Assembly (NCBI GenBank): GCA_018105865.1 | Contig: CM030834.1 | Location: 16,176,219-16,240,218 of the forward strand | DNA from: Metaphire vulgaris | Lineage: Eukaryota; Annelida; Clitellata; Crassiclitellata; Megascolecidae | Direction of reading: 5' to 3' | Length of the DNA stretch: 64,000 nt | In this document: one piece after another, positions 1 to 11,086 of the stretch | Numbering within the stretch: the first letter of the stretch is position 1 | Layout: each line of letters begins with the position of its first letter | Notes under the pieces: generated by a model | Database searches by the model: none | What the model saw: only the letters and a program-made list of their open reading frames with translations | What the model was told of the DNA's origin: nothing | Translations under genes and position numbers: made by a program

Positions 1-941
1 CAGACGTCCGTACTTTGCACTTTGTCTTAACGTGAATAAAGAGACTCTAAAAATTGTGGTCCTATTTATCATGGTGGGCCTGGAGCTTCAGCCCCCGTCT
101 TAAAATGGCTCTGCCTTTGTAGAGATATGTACATTATATAAAGACATGTAGGCCTACCTTTGTAGAGGAGTACATGATAAACCTGCTAAAAGGTAAAAGC
201 AAAAGTAGGTCCCATACTCGAGCTCGAGCGTTGGGGTCCGGCGCTTAATTATCTCCATTTTCAGGCAATCGGCGACGTAGGTGTTATAAGTTGATAAAAG
301 GGTCTGTAACTAAAATATAGTAACTGGTTCGTATCTATGTTTCGTACATAGGCTCCTAACATATGTCTATGTCAACAACTGTCAACTTCTGTGTATTTTT
401 CAAATAATGCGTGTGCCTGGTTTCGCACCTCCCCCTATTCCATGATCAAGCATCTGGTTAAAAAAGCGGAAAATCGATGCGATGGTCGATTGTCATTTAT
501 TCAAAACTTAGAAGGTTCTTTTCAACTAACGTCTAAGTCACACTGCAGCCGACAAGCAAAAACAAAACTCATCTGTGATCCTGCCAAGCAAAAGCCCTCA
601 TCTGTACGCTTTCCTAAGCTGGCAACTGGCAAGCAAGAAACCTCATCTGTGGTCGTGATCTCTCCCTTTCCCAAGTTGACAAGCAAAAAGGTCGTCAACT
701 TATTTACGTTAGCTAAAAATAATAATTTTCAAACATTTTGCCGCGGCACACTTCTAAAGTCACTGCGACACACTTGTGTGCCGTGGAACACAGGTTGGAA
801 AGCACTGCTCTATCGGGTTTTAGATCAAGACTCAAGCCCATTTTGCCTTAGATTATTATCGACCTTAATTGCCAATCCGGTTGTTCGGCATGATTGTCTG
901 GATTCGGACTTGATTCTTAAGCGGTTGGCGTGTCGTTGACT

Positions 942-1158
942 CAGTGGCGTAGCCAAAGGGAGTTGGGGTTAGCCTACCCCTTGGTTCCCCAGCAAAAAAT
1001 TTCTATTGCGTATTATTATAATTGACGACCTTTTTGCTTGTCAAGATTTTTCTGTCGTGAGTCATAACCTTTTTTGCTTGTCAGGATTTTCCGAAGTTGG
1101 GAATCATGGGAACCATAAAACCATAACCCCTCTTCTGGAAATCCTGGCAACGCCACTG
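942..1158. mobile_element. Non-autonomous hAT-type element, CAGTGGCGTAGCC family
   Basis: The left end is CAGTGGCGTAGCC and the right end is the inverted GGCAACGCCACTG. It is flanked by a perfect 8-bp target duplication, CGTTGACT (934-941 and 1159-1166). There is no coding capacity. It contains two copies of the T-run module ending GCTTGTCA. An 8-bp duplication with CAGTGGCG ends is typical of the hAT superfamily. Confidence 0.92.
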
Positions 1159-1279
1159 CGTTGACTAATGCTCTAGGTTCGATCGAACGTTTTTCTGCAA
1201 TTCGAACTGTGCAAACGGCAGTCAATTGACGCTGGAGAAGTCTGCGATGGTGATCATGAATATCGAAATGTAGGCCTAC

Positions 1280-1451
1280 CCTTCGGCCAGCAACTGAACC
1301 GCTCTGACGTGAAGCGATTCCCGATTCGTAAGATTCTGTCTCTTCGCCTTCACGTTCATTGCATCTATGCTGTCTTTCAAGCGGATGTCTATCAGAGGGC
1401 TTCTCCCGGTTCCCAGCAGCTGAAGTCCGTTCGCCAAGACATCGCCCATCA
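1280..1451 (-). CDS. TTC38: TTC38-like, third visible coding exon
   Basis: This 172-bp exon begins by completing a Val codon (VMGDVLANGLQLLGTG) and ends in phase 2 after LLAEG at donor GTAGGC. The acceptor AATCTTGTAG follows only about 20 bases of non-repeat DNA after a long (TA)n microsatellite. Homology to TTC38 runs along the whole exon. Confidence 0.88.
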
Positions 1452-1469
1452 CTACAAGATTCAGTGGCA

Positions 1470-1552
<83 letters not shown>

Positions 1553-4500
1553 CCTAATCGTGCACTTTTTCGCACCGGTGCTACTATACATAGATTATAG
1601 ATATCAATCGATGGTAATTCATTCGAAAAAATGGAGAAGTAGATCAAGCCAACAATTATTAATATTGCGTATTGCGTAATGTAGATATGATGCCTGGTCT
1701 TCTCGAAAGGCTGCAAGTTTTAGTAGCCTTTTGGTCACTTGAACTACAGTGTAGTTCGAATTTCAAAAGCGAAGACCATAAATAAATAACATACATACAA
1801 AGAAAAGGAACGTTAGCTATTATCTGATGATGATCCGAATTAACATCTCGTCCTTTGACACTGCTGCGACTTTCAGGGCATTGTCATATCAAATTTTAAA
1901 AATATTCTAATTATATAGACCTAATAATAGAGAAAGGGTGGGTGACAATCAACAGTTTCCTTACTTGTCTTAAAATTTGGTTGAATTCCGATTTAACTCA
2001 ACGTTTATTTGCAACGGGAGGGCAATCACAGAATTAGAACGTAGTATAATAGGACGATACTAGAGAGACGAAAGATTATTTAGCTGTTACTGTAGATAAA
2101 TCTATAATTACTTTAATTCAACACAATATCCAAGAAGCACATAAGCAAGAAATAACAGAAGAGCATTCCAAAGTTGTATGCAATTTGAGGATTATGAAGT
2201 ACGAACGAACCACCTGCCACACATTTTAAAAGATCTTTTTGGGGAGACCGGGGCTATTCGAGGACAGTATCAAGTAGCCTCGGTCTTCCCTGCATGACTC
2301 AAGTTCATAAGTCAGTGATAGCTACTAAGCTTATTTACAGTAATTACCAACCGAAGTCTGGATCTGTCTGGCAGAGTTTCTCAATTGTCGGAGTGACTCC
2401 CCCGAAAGTATCATCATCGTAGTAACCAACATACTGAGAATTAAAATATCATAAGCAAAAAAGATGATCGTATAACATTACTAAAGAACCAGTACGAATA
2501 AATCAATTTACACGCATGTGTGAATAATGGCAGAACTAGACCTAAGGCATGCAGCATTGAGATTGGACTAGTTTCTTTGAGTCAACTTCTTCTCAGTGTG
2601 CAGTATATCAGGGGCGGTTTCACGTTGGGGATGACTGGGGCGAGGGGATGCATTCCACACCGCATCCCACCAAAAGTGCGTCTTCAATGGAAAATGATAC
2701 TTCGATACTGATATTCCTGGTTTCGGCTTAGGGCGGTATGAAATAATTATTAAGAATAGCCTAGATGCGTTTCTAGCCTATACCTAAAGGTTTATAGACA
2801 CATTACGTCTGGCAGACCTGTACCGACAGAGGCTGCGGACGTTGATCAGCAGGTGCAATGTCCGCTCAGCCTCGTCTGCATAATTATTATTCTGACAAAT
2901 GTCCTTAGGGGCCGTTCAGAAAATACATTACTCTCAAGAAAAGGAGTCTAAGTGACAGTTTTTGACCGGGGTGGGGTGTGTGTGTGGGAGAGGGGGGAAA
3001 GACCACACTCAGTATAAATAAAACCTTAAATATACCTGCTAGGAGGTATAGTAAAAGCGTTTGAGAGAGGACGCTTTTTGTTCAGTAGGCTAATAGGTCT
3101 ACTTTTTTGCCCGAGCTAGGCCTACATAAACTTTTAGGTCTAACTTATAGTCGTTATCATTGCAGTAAGTTGAATATCTGTTTCGCTGATGAAAGTTGAA
3201 CGAGAAACTCGAATAAATTAAATAGAAAACTTGCGTGACGTAATTTATGGACGGCTCTTTAAGGAGGGTCCAAGATTTGGCATGTACTTTAAGGAGGGGT
3301 CCGAAATTTGCGACGTACTTTAAGGAGGGGTCCGAGATTTGTGACGGGTTGTGATAGGTGAGGGGGTCAAAACTGTCAAAAATAGCGTGGCGTACATTAC
3401 ACTACGTAACAAAAAAAATATTTTTGTTTGTTCCTGGGTTGATATCTTGTTTTCCTAGTCCCTTATGCCTAAACTAACTAGAAAACAGTTTTTGTTCCAA
3501 ACTGAATTTGCTTTTGGGGTCAGGGCAATGATATTTTGAAATTCGTGTATTATAGAACACATTCTCGGTTCACATTCAAAGCTGAGCAGACATACTTATT
3601 ATTCTGGAATATTGCAAGCTGTCCATAAGTTTTTAGATCTGAACAGAATTGTCTATAACCTTCTGGAATCTTCTAGAACCCTGTTGCACTTTCTGGGAGC
3701 TTACAGTTGCAATCATAGACTTTTAAGAGTGCAGATTTCTTAAGCCAACATACTAGTGTATCTTGTTGCTGAGTAAGCGAATAGTGACCAGAAAAAATTG
3801 ATTTAGATGGCATCAAGAGGCTGCTTGCAGCCAGCAAATGCATTCTGCTACGTTTGCATCGCACCAGTACCCTATGGCTCTGAGCTCCCCATTCCCATCC
3901 CTACAGAGAGGGATCAACTGTCTTCAGAGGAGCGCGTCAAGGCAGACAGCGAGAAGAGATTGCAGATCCAGGATGCAATTGCACAGAAATAGCTGAGATG
4001 AGAAAGCCGTAGTACTTCCCCAATCAGAAAGATCTCAATGACCTGATCATAGACCTTAGTCTCACCAAGTGCAATGCTGAGCTTCTGATGTATAGACTCA
4101 AGGACTGGAACTTGTTGGATGAAAGTGTGCAGGTGACAGAACAGAGGAAGCGTCACGAACGTTTTTCCAAATTCTTCAGTCAGCTAGATGGGCTGTGCTT
4201 CTGCAGCAATGTCACTGGTCTTTTCGCGGCCATAGCAATCATCTTTAACCTGATTGATGGTGCCAATTCATAGAGAGTTCGTCCAAGAACCTCAAAGCCA
4301 TGCTACTTCATAGTGGTAACAAGTACTTGTCTCTCCCCATGGCTCAATTTGTGCACCTGCACCTCAGAGAGGACTACACCAGTGTCAAGATGTTGCTGAG
4401 TGCCTTGAAGTATGACAACTATGGCTGTTAAGTCATTGGAGACTTCAATATGGTCAAAATGGTGACATTCCTGATGGGTCTGCAAGGCGGTTTCACAAAA

Positions 4501-6879
4501 TTTCTTTGGGTTTTCTTTGCCTCTCGAACAACCGGGACACCGAGGTCTGAGGCCCACTATTGTAGAAGGGATTGGCCACAGCTGACCAAGTTCACCACAG
4601 GTAAGAACAGCATCAAGTGGGAGCCGCTGATAGACCGTCGAAAGATGCTCATACATCAAGTTAGGCCTCGTCAAGTAATTTGTCAAGACAAAGAATTCGC
4701 AGCTTTCAAATACCTCCTAGAGCTTTTTCCACAGCTTTCGGAGGCAAAAGTCGCAGCTGGCATCTTCGTCGGACCACAGATAAAGAAGATCACATAGCGT
4801 GACGTATTCGCCAAGAAGCTGAATATAGCACGGAGAAAGGGTCTTGAAACAGTTTTGTTGCAGTATTGTATGGCTTTCTTGGCAACCACAAGGCTGAAAA
4901 CTATGAGAGACTGAACCAGTCTCTCATAAAGAACCATGCCAAAATTAGATGCAAAATGTCCTTGAAAGTACATATTCTTCATGCCCACCTTGACAAATTC
5001 AAGGAAAACATGGGAGCCTACTCAGATAAGCAAGATGAACGCTTTCATCAGGATATGCTGGACATTGAACGTCGTTACCAAGGACGGTATAACAAACACG
5101 TGGTGGGGACTATGTCTGAAGTCTTCATTGGGAAAGCTATGAACAGTACAGCCACAAATCTTGAAAAGCAGCTCATTTCTGAATGTTTTTAAGTAATTTT
5201 GACTGTTGTTGCTTATTTGCAATTAGCACATAATGTTCATTCTCGATAAGAAAAAATGCACCTTTTCCATTGTATAAATAAACAACTTTTGTAAGCTGTG
5301 CCTATGAAAGCAAATATAATGATGAATATAGCCATGTTTGCAGATCCTTTATACATAGGCAACTGAAATATAACACTTAGAAGCCAGGAACAAAAATCGT
5401 GTTACATAGTGTTATGCACGGCCCTTTCATGGACATTCCCCTTCCTCTCTTGCCTTCTTTGTATTTGTAGAGTGCTTTGTATTTGTAGAGTGCTTTATAT
5501 GATAGTCTGTAGTCTTTTATTATATTTACATAACCATACCATCTAAGCCTTCTTCTTCTGATTTTATCTAGCTTTGTCTCTTGTATCCCAGTCTTTTTCT
5601 GATGTCTTCATTTCAGACATTTCTTATCCTTTGTAGTCTGCTTATACTCCCAAGATCGTTCGCAAGCAACTCATTTCTGCAGCTAGTACCTGGTATTCTG
5701 TTTTCGTCTGTACGTTTTAAGGTCCGTGTTTTTTGGTTCATATAGTATTTGTGGAGCATTGAGAACGTTGAATATTTGGATTTTGGCGCTGATCTTTATT
5801 TCTTTTGCATTCCAAATACGCCTAAGTCTTCCCATTGTCTGTAGTCCCTTTGCTGCTCTATTTTCAATAGCTTGTTCGTATCTTCCATCGCTTGCAATTT
5901 CTCCCGACCGATATACAGTTGGCTAATTCATGCAGTAACTGAACATTTATTGCTCACAACGGGGACCAGAAATTGAATTGCAGTAGGTTCGACTCGAGGC
6001 TCGGGGTTGTAAATAATTTGCAAAGATCCGCCTTCCTGCTTGGCTCGTTGACATTCCTGTAGCACAATCTCTATAGACTATAAAGCATCAGCTTTTGTTG
6101 ATATGAGCTGTCTAATCGGATCGTTCCTGATGTTCGTCAGATAATGGTGATGATGGGCCTAATTAAAACCTGCTGCATAACGTGTCAGAGATCCCGCTGT
6201 GTGTCCGACATGCTAGCGGCAACATGCGGCGAAGCTGATAGATGCAACTATACTAATGCATTGATTAGTGTCTCTGTTTCTGTAGTTTACTTTTGTCATA
6301 AGTGTCTACCTCAGAACTTTCTGACCAAGCAACGTTTTCTCAGTGTATATACAGTATAGGCTATATATTTTTTCTCCATCCATCCATCTCTCTCCCGATT
6401 GTCGTTTCCTCGTTACCACTTGTTGTATCTTCAGCTGGCACGCTGCTGTGCATAGAGCACGCCGCTGTGCATAGATCCAGCACTAAAGGTACGCAGGCTA
6501 CAGTAGGGGTAGTGGCTCGACCAGGATTCCAGAATAGGGGAGGCGCTTCGACATTTTCGGTCCGAAAGTCGTGACTAGCTAAAAAGTTTGTCGTTTTCGA
6601 CACCTTAAAGTCTGGTGCGTTCTCACACCTTAATCCATTACCCCGCTCCCAACTACTCATAGGTTTTGGGACGATGGACGAATCTTACGACCGGTCCCTG
6701 CCCGAATAGGAGAGCCGGACCCCTTCTGCCCTTCCCCCGTGGCCACGCCAATGGCAGTGGCGTAACCAGGAATCTGATTGGGGAGGTATAATGTGATTTG
6801 GGGGGGGTATAAATCTATAAAAAAACTTTGAAAATCTTAAAAAACACATTACAAACTTTAAGGTAGTCTGATTTTGAGG

Positions 6880-6930
<51 letters not shown>

Positions 6931-7064
6931 AATATATAGCCCCCCGTCGCTACGCCCCTGGCCAATGGTGGAGGGATCGAGCCTACCTGACTGATAGCTG
7001 CGTCGTAGAGCTTGGCCGCTTCGTTGCTGGTAGTCGACAATGGAAGTCCCTCTCGATCCCATTC
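1280..7064 (-). CDS. TTC38: Tetratricopeptide repeat protein 38-like gene, N-terminal part (3 exons visible, continues off the left edge)
   Basis: Three exons read on the minus strand: 6987-7064, 2352-2433 and 1280-1451. Joined, they match the N-terminal region of TTC38. Exon A has the signature GLPLSTTSNEAAKLYDAA, exon B has GYYDDDTFGG and ends in TDPDFG, and exon C has VMGDVLANG, LLGTG and LHVRAVQLLAEG. All junctions are GT-AG and the phases agree (0, then 1, then 2). TTC38 is a cytosolic protein of about 470 aa whose TPR repeats lie further on; its function is poorly known. No in-frame ATG lies between exon A and the upstream stop, and a good acceptor (ATTCAG) precedes it, so the start codon must be in an exon to the right that I could not find. 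The next exon would be left of 1280; nothing in 1-1279 matches, so the gene leaves the window. A hAT element sits 27 bases from the exon A donor. Confidence 0.88.
1473..1551. repeat. (TA)n microsatellite just upstream of a TTC38 splice acceptor
   Basis: About 39 pure TA dinucleotides. The array ends about 20 bases from the exon acceptor at 1451-1453, so it lies where the branch point and polypyrimidine tract would normally be. Confidence 0.98.
2352..2433 (-). CDS. TTC38: TTC38-like, second visible coding exon
   Basis: This 82-bp exon encodes YVGYYDDDTFGG, then a helix-like stretch ending DPDF plus one base of the next codon. The acceptor is TTAATTCTCAG and the donor GTTGGT. It corresponds to the TTC38 segment with the pattern QYV-(x)n-GGxxxxxxxLxxxDPxF. 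Confidence 0.82.
2908..3258. mobile_element. Short inverted-repeat element with GGGGCCGTYCA ends
   Basis: It starts GGGGCCGTTCAGAAAATAC and ends with the inverse of AGAGCCGTCCATAAATTACG, with TTA on both sides (2905-2907, 3259-3261). A 3-bp TTA duplication would suit PIF/Harbinger. The ends are diverged and the right boundary may extend further, because related sequence continues to about 3410. Confidence 0.5.
3256..3346. repeat. Tandem repeat, about 33-bp unit, three copies
   Basis: The unit contains CTTTAAGGAGGGGTCCGA, then ATTTG and GACGTA. Three slightly diverged copies stand head to tail. Confidence 0.8.
3807..5189 (+). pseudogene. Decayed copy of an invertebrate repeat-protein family (probably transposon-derived)
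   Basis: The pieces lie in three frames. A start MASRGCLQPANAFCYVC is followed directly by a downstream segment (IAPVPYGSELPIPIPTE). Then come PNQKDLNDLI, LKDWNLLDESVQVTEQRKRH, GLCFCSNVTGLF, FLMGLQGGFTKF, PQLSEAKVAAGIFVGPQIKK, GFLGNHKAENY, MSLKVHILHAHLDKFKENMG and ERFHQDMLDIERRYQGRYN. I recognise this order from a large family of uncharacterised invertebrate proteins present in many copies per genome, which suggests a mobile origin. The copy is broken: the Cys-rich segment after CYVC is deleted, there are stops near 3990, 4270, 4428 and 4795, and frameshifts lie between segments. It sits in a TTC38 intron on the opposite strand. Function is unknown and the assignment rests on remembered family motifs. 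Confidence 0.8.
5395..5925 (-). pseudogene. LINE reverse transcriptase, decayed C-terminal region
   Basis: The minus strand reads EIASDGRYEQAIENR, AAKGLQTMGRLRRIWNAKEI, KIQIFNVLNAPQILYE and, after stops and shifts, KLDKIRRRRLRWYGYVN and YKALYKYKEGKRGRG. This order is the C-terminal end of non-LTR reverse transcriptases. Several stops make it inactive. Confidence 0.82.
6755..6960. mobile_element. hAT-type MITE, CAGKGGCGTARCCAGGAAT family, with internal (TA)n
   Basis: The left end is CAGTGGCGTAACCAGGAATC and the right end is CGTCGCTACGCCCCTG. A perfect 8-bp duplication, GCCAATGG, lies at 6747-6754 and 6961-6968. The internal text (TTGGGGGGTATAAATC) is shared with copies at 10925-11086 and 45436-45626. 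A (TA)n run at 6881-6928 occupies the place where sister copies have a short TATATATACC stretch. It lies in the TTC38 intron beside the exon at 6987. Confidence 0.95.
6987..7064 (-). CDS. TTC38: TTC38-like, first visible coding exon
   Basis: This is a 26-codon exon in phase 0 at both ends. It starts EWDREGLPLSTTSNEAAKLY and ends AISQ before the donor GTAGGC. The acceptor is TTTATTTGATTCAG. It carries the most diagnostic TTC38 string (LPLSTTSNEA). Confidence 0.85.
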
Positions 7065-7685
7065 CTGAATCAAATAAACGGCACACCATAAAACTCATCC
7101 AATGAACCAGTCAAACCATCGGCGCCCGTGTAAATTTTTCCAGAGGAAGGCAAAGCACAATGGTCACCGCTAATGTTCTAGCAAGGTTGTCAAAACAAAA
7201 TCTGCCCAATTTATTTTAAAAGATTGCCAGTATTCTAGATAAAATTAAAAAAGAAAACTAGGCACTGTAATACTTTAGTTAAGTAGTGTTTTAGAGTGGA
7301 AAAGTGTGGGAAAAGACCAATATATAGTTAGTTACAAAAATAGATTTGCATTTTCCTGTGGGCAGTGCCCCTCTTGCCCCAATGTATGGGCGCCCATGAG
7401 TCATGCACATAATGAAAATCATTCGTGTATTAAGGCAGTAATGGCAATCAACTATATAGGCGTAGTGCAGCAAGGATAAAATACAAATTGGAGGACATTT
7501 GCAGACTATATGATATAGCTATTCGGCAACCACCTTGCCACTCGTTAAGAAAATTTTATCTAACGAGTGGCAAGGTGCTTGCGTCGGCCTGCTGCATGAG
7601 AGGCCCGGGACCACTGCCTATCTTATGGTTGCGCTAATGGCCTTGAAGACAGACAGACACGCACATCCCATTTAGTCCGATTAGG

Positions 7686-7869
7686 CAGTGTTTTATACAG
7701 GCCTGTGGGAAGAGATTCCTCCCGCTTCCAAGCCTCAACATCCCCCCCCCCAAAAAAAATCCCAGCACTTACACAAATTTTGCATTGAACTGCGTGTCTT
7801 CCCCTCCAGCCAAGTAAATTCCCCCAAGGCTTCAATTCCCCCCTCTAGGCCAGTCTGAATAAAACACTG
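7686..7869. mobile_element. hAT-type MITE, CAGTGTTTTATMCAG family
   Basis: The left end is CAGTGTTTTATACAGGCCTG and the right end is the inverted GAATAAAACACTG. A perfect 8-bp duplication, CGATTAGG, lies at 7678-7685 and 7870-7877. A sister copy lies at 47568-47760. Confidence 0.92.
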
Positions 7870-8118
7870 CGATTAGGGAACTCGAGGAAGCGTGGTGAGC
7901 TCCTATAAACTATCCACGGCTTTGCGCAAATCTCACGACTGATCCTAGCCCCGCCCTCTCTCCGTATTAATTTCGTGCCTACGCCAATGAGATGTATGGC
8001 TCTTACTCTATGAGTCTATGGCTTATTACCACTATAATGTAAAGCCGTCGTTAGTAGCTAGTTGATAGCACAAGAACCGCTGTTCTAAGTAATTTCGAAT
8101 ATACGTCTAGTTTATATA

Positions 8119-8128
<10 letters not shown>

Positions 8129-8182
<54 letters not shown>
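8129..8182. repeat. (TA)n microsatellite
   Basis: A pure TA run, preceded by a degenerate TATATGTATATGTG. Confidence 0.97.
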
Positions 8183-8184
<2 letters not shown>

Positions 8185-9068
8185 ATTACTGTTGTTCTTA
8201 CTTGGCAATCTCTCCAATTGCAATGCATATTGGCTAGTCTTTGTGAAAAATTATGCCTTTTTATCGCGCAAAGCAAATTCGCAATGTCTTGCTTCGTCGG
8301 CGGCGAGTGAAAATCGATCAGTGAATTATTTTACTTTTAAGATCAGAGCTCAGAGTATCTAAGCTCTGATCAAACAAGGCGCTCGGTGCGTCTTAAGTGT
8401 GTGTCGAATAACGCCGTCCAATAGACTGTCTGCTTGTATTGCAAAAGTTACAGAGTGTTCACTCGCATTTGAATTTTTTATTCACTCCAGGAACAGCCGT
8501 GTAAATGTGCAAATGCATTGGGTACAGACTGTCGATATTTCAGGTCACGTAGACGTATGGGCCTAGAGCCGCCCCCAATCAGACGTGCCTGTGTTTGAAC
8601 GAGCCTTAACGGTTGTCTGATGACTGCTTAGCGCCTGTATGAGGTCTATTAGACCTTTAGGCATACTGTAGAGTAGCAAGCTCGCATATCATGGAAGCCG
8701 CAGCCTTAGACCTTTTTTACGACGTCAAACGCTTTGTGCATGTCAATATATATCAAGCAAAAGGCGCAAATTAATCAGCTGAGGTTATTTTTAGGCAATG
8801 GCGTATCCAGGTGTCCCAGAACAGGGGCGCCATTAACTATAAAGGCGAACTTGGTCTGATCGGCTCTGGGAGCGTCGTTTTCGTTCACGAAACCTCAGCG
8901 TAAAAATTAGAATATTCAAATGTTGCGCATTACATGAAAGCCTACGGACACCCATTATAATTCTTCCGGTAAAATTTATAATCGTTTTGTATACGATCCT
9001 CTCGATTAGTCTACGCTCAAATAGGTGCACCCTCTCGTCGATAGGCCAAAGCTAATGATCCTTCGTGT

Positions 9069-9352
9069 CAGTGGCGTAGCGTGACTTTTGGGGGCCCGGG
9101 GGGCATCTTTGCCACGGGGGCCCTAAAGTTCCAAAGTTTCGTGCTGACGAGCAAAAAAAAAACGTCATCATCTCCTTTCCTTTTTTATCCTGACGAGCAA
9201 AAAAAAGTCGTCAGCACGTTCATTTCTAGGATTATTAGGGTTAACCCTAACCTAACCCTAGCTTAGACCCCTCTTTGGGGGCCCCCTCAGCCCGGGGCCC
9301 GGAGGGCAGTCAACAAAGTGCCCCTCCGCCCCCCCCCCACGTTACGCCACTG
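9069..9352. mobile_element. hAT-type MITE carrying telomere-like motifs
   Basis: The left end is CAGTGGCGTAGCGTGACTTT and the right end is CACGTTACGCCACTG. A perfect 8-bp duplication, CTTCGTGT, lies at 9061-9068 and 9353-9360. The interior holds two T-run modules and a TTAGGG-like tract at 9235-9262. The same element lies inverted at 49119-49401. Confidence 0.95.
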
Positions 9353-9437
9353 CTTCGTGTAGCCAGGGTTCCAGAATAGGGACACCATCAAGGCAGACAG
9401 GCACATCTCATCTGGCTAAACTATAGGAGGTTTGGGA

Positions 9438-9601
9438 GCAGTGTTTAGTCTAGGCCGTCCATGGGAGAAATTCACCCTCTCCAGTTTAAAATCCCCCCGC
9501 AATTTTTTTTACATTTTGGCAGTAGTATGACCTCCCCAATATCTGTTCCCACCAAAACAATTTTAAACTCCCCAATGTCTAGGTGGCTAGAATAAACACT
9601 G
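9438..9601. mobile_element. hAT-type MITE, CAGTGTTTATTCTAG family
   Basis: The ends are GCAGTGTTTAGTCTAGG and GGCTAGAATAAACACTG. An 8-bp duplication, GTTTGGGA, flanks it (9430-9437 and 9602-9609). Confidence 0.85.
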
Positions 9602-10427
9602 GTTTGGGAAGCATCGTCAGTTCCCTCCAGAGAAGGGTATAGAGGGGAAACGGCCGGAAACCCCGGGTAACAAAACTTTTGTGCTGTACAATTATAAGAG
9701 TCAAATCGACAGCTGCCTCTCCTTGTAACTGCGCCGACAGACACTGACGTCCCATTTAGTCCGGCTAGGGGGTTTATGGAAGCGTCATGGGTTCCCTCAT
9801 CGGAGCCGCCCCAGCCGCAGACATTTTGAGTATTAGGCCGATTAGAATTAGACGGTGAGCTCTTATGCATATTTTCAATACTATAATTATGATGTATTAA
9901 TGAGTGGCCAAAAGCTGTAATAGAGCTACACGTAACTACGTCGATTCTGTCGACAATCACCCGATGCCCCACCGTAAAATGTCTCATCGTTTTTTCGTCT
10001 AAACCCGTGACTTGCTCCAACCCGAATGGGGAGTATCCTCCGTTCTCTCTCGCGGCTACGCTAATTATTTGAATCACCTGTCAGGCTCGTCTAGACTTTC
10101 GATTTTCAGGCTCTTGTTCCCGGACTAACTGTTCTAGCAAAATGTACTGTGTTTTTACATTCACGCACTGATAGTACGCCAGCCTGCAGCTGGGTGATTC
10201 AGGCTTGCATTGTCGTTGTCTAACTCTAAGTCGACCATGCCATTCTACCTGTTATTTTGATTATATTCTAGTGGCATTTTTTCAACGCACGAGTCCTCGC
10301 TATGACTATATTGCAGATGTTTCTGGTCCAACAAATTTGAAAACCACTCGGCTTGGTAGATCTAGGTCAATCTCAGGATGTTTATGTCGTAGACCAAAAT
10401 CTTCGTCATGGTCTACGCCATAAACGC

Positions 10428-10529
<102 letters not shown>

Positions 10530-10674
10530 GAAATAGCTGGTCTGTTCCTTAATCTCCTATCACATTTTCCTCATGAATTTATTATTGCCATATCCGAAAA
10601 AGGCGAGTCACAGTGCTCCATCCTCTTATTCTCCGCCAATGGAAATCTAGACGTCATTGGCAATTCGAATTATC

Positions 10675-10852
10675 CAGTGGCGGTTCCAGGATTTCTTGGT
10701 GTGGGGGATGAAATGACTTCATAGGAAGTTGGTGGGGGATGAAAAGAGAAGGAAAAAAATCAATAAACTTTGCCGAAAAAACTGCCAAAAGAGAAAAAAG
10801 AAGTCCGGTGGGGGATGCATCCCCGATCATTCCCCACGTGAAACCGTCACTG
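10675..10852. mobile_element. hAT-type MITE, CAGTGGCGGTTCCAGGA family
   Basis: The left end is CAGTGGCGGTTCCAGGATTT and the right end is GTGAAACCGTCACTG. The flanking 8-mers GAATTATC and GAATTAAC match at 7 of 8. Sister sequence lies at 46546-46858, and a half copy begins near 2611. Confidence 0.87.
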
Positions 10853-10924
10853 GAATTAACCGTTTTTGATAGCTAAATTCGGTGGCTACAATGTATATAA
10901 ATATTCCAAGTACATGCTTCTTAT

Positions 10925-11086
10925 CAGGGGCGTAGCCAGGAATTTGATTTGGGGTCTAATGTGATTTGGGGGTATAAATCTTAAGAAACTTTGAAAATCT
11001 TAAAAAGCAAATTAAAAATTTTAAGATAGTCTGATTTTGGGGGTATATATACCGATATACCCCCCCCCCCCGTCGCTACGCCCCTG
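10925..11086. mobile_element. hAT-type MITE, CAGGGGCGTAGCCAGGAAT family
   Basis: The left end is CAGGGGCGTAGCCAGGAATT and the right end is CGTCGCTACGCCCCTG. The flanks are CTTCTTAT and CTTCTTAC (7 of 8). It is a sister of 6755-6960, with only a short TATATA core. Confidence 0.9.

Noticed and set aside
391..939. 182-codon plus-strand open frame, the longest at the left edge
   Set aside because: It covers repeat text with T-run modules (TTGACAAGCAAAAAGG), has no recognisable domain, and lies in a presumed TTC38 intron.
1359..1591. Open frames with long Tyr-Ile runs on both strands
   Set aside because: They translate the (TA)n microsatellite. Only the part matching TTC38 (1280-1451) is coding. 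The same applies at 6881, 8129 and 52785.
6858..7098. Taking a start codon for the TTC38-like gene within 7065-7098
   Set aside because: The ATGs there are in other frames; the exon frame reaches a stop (TGA) without an ATG, so translation must start in an upstream exon.
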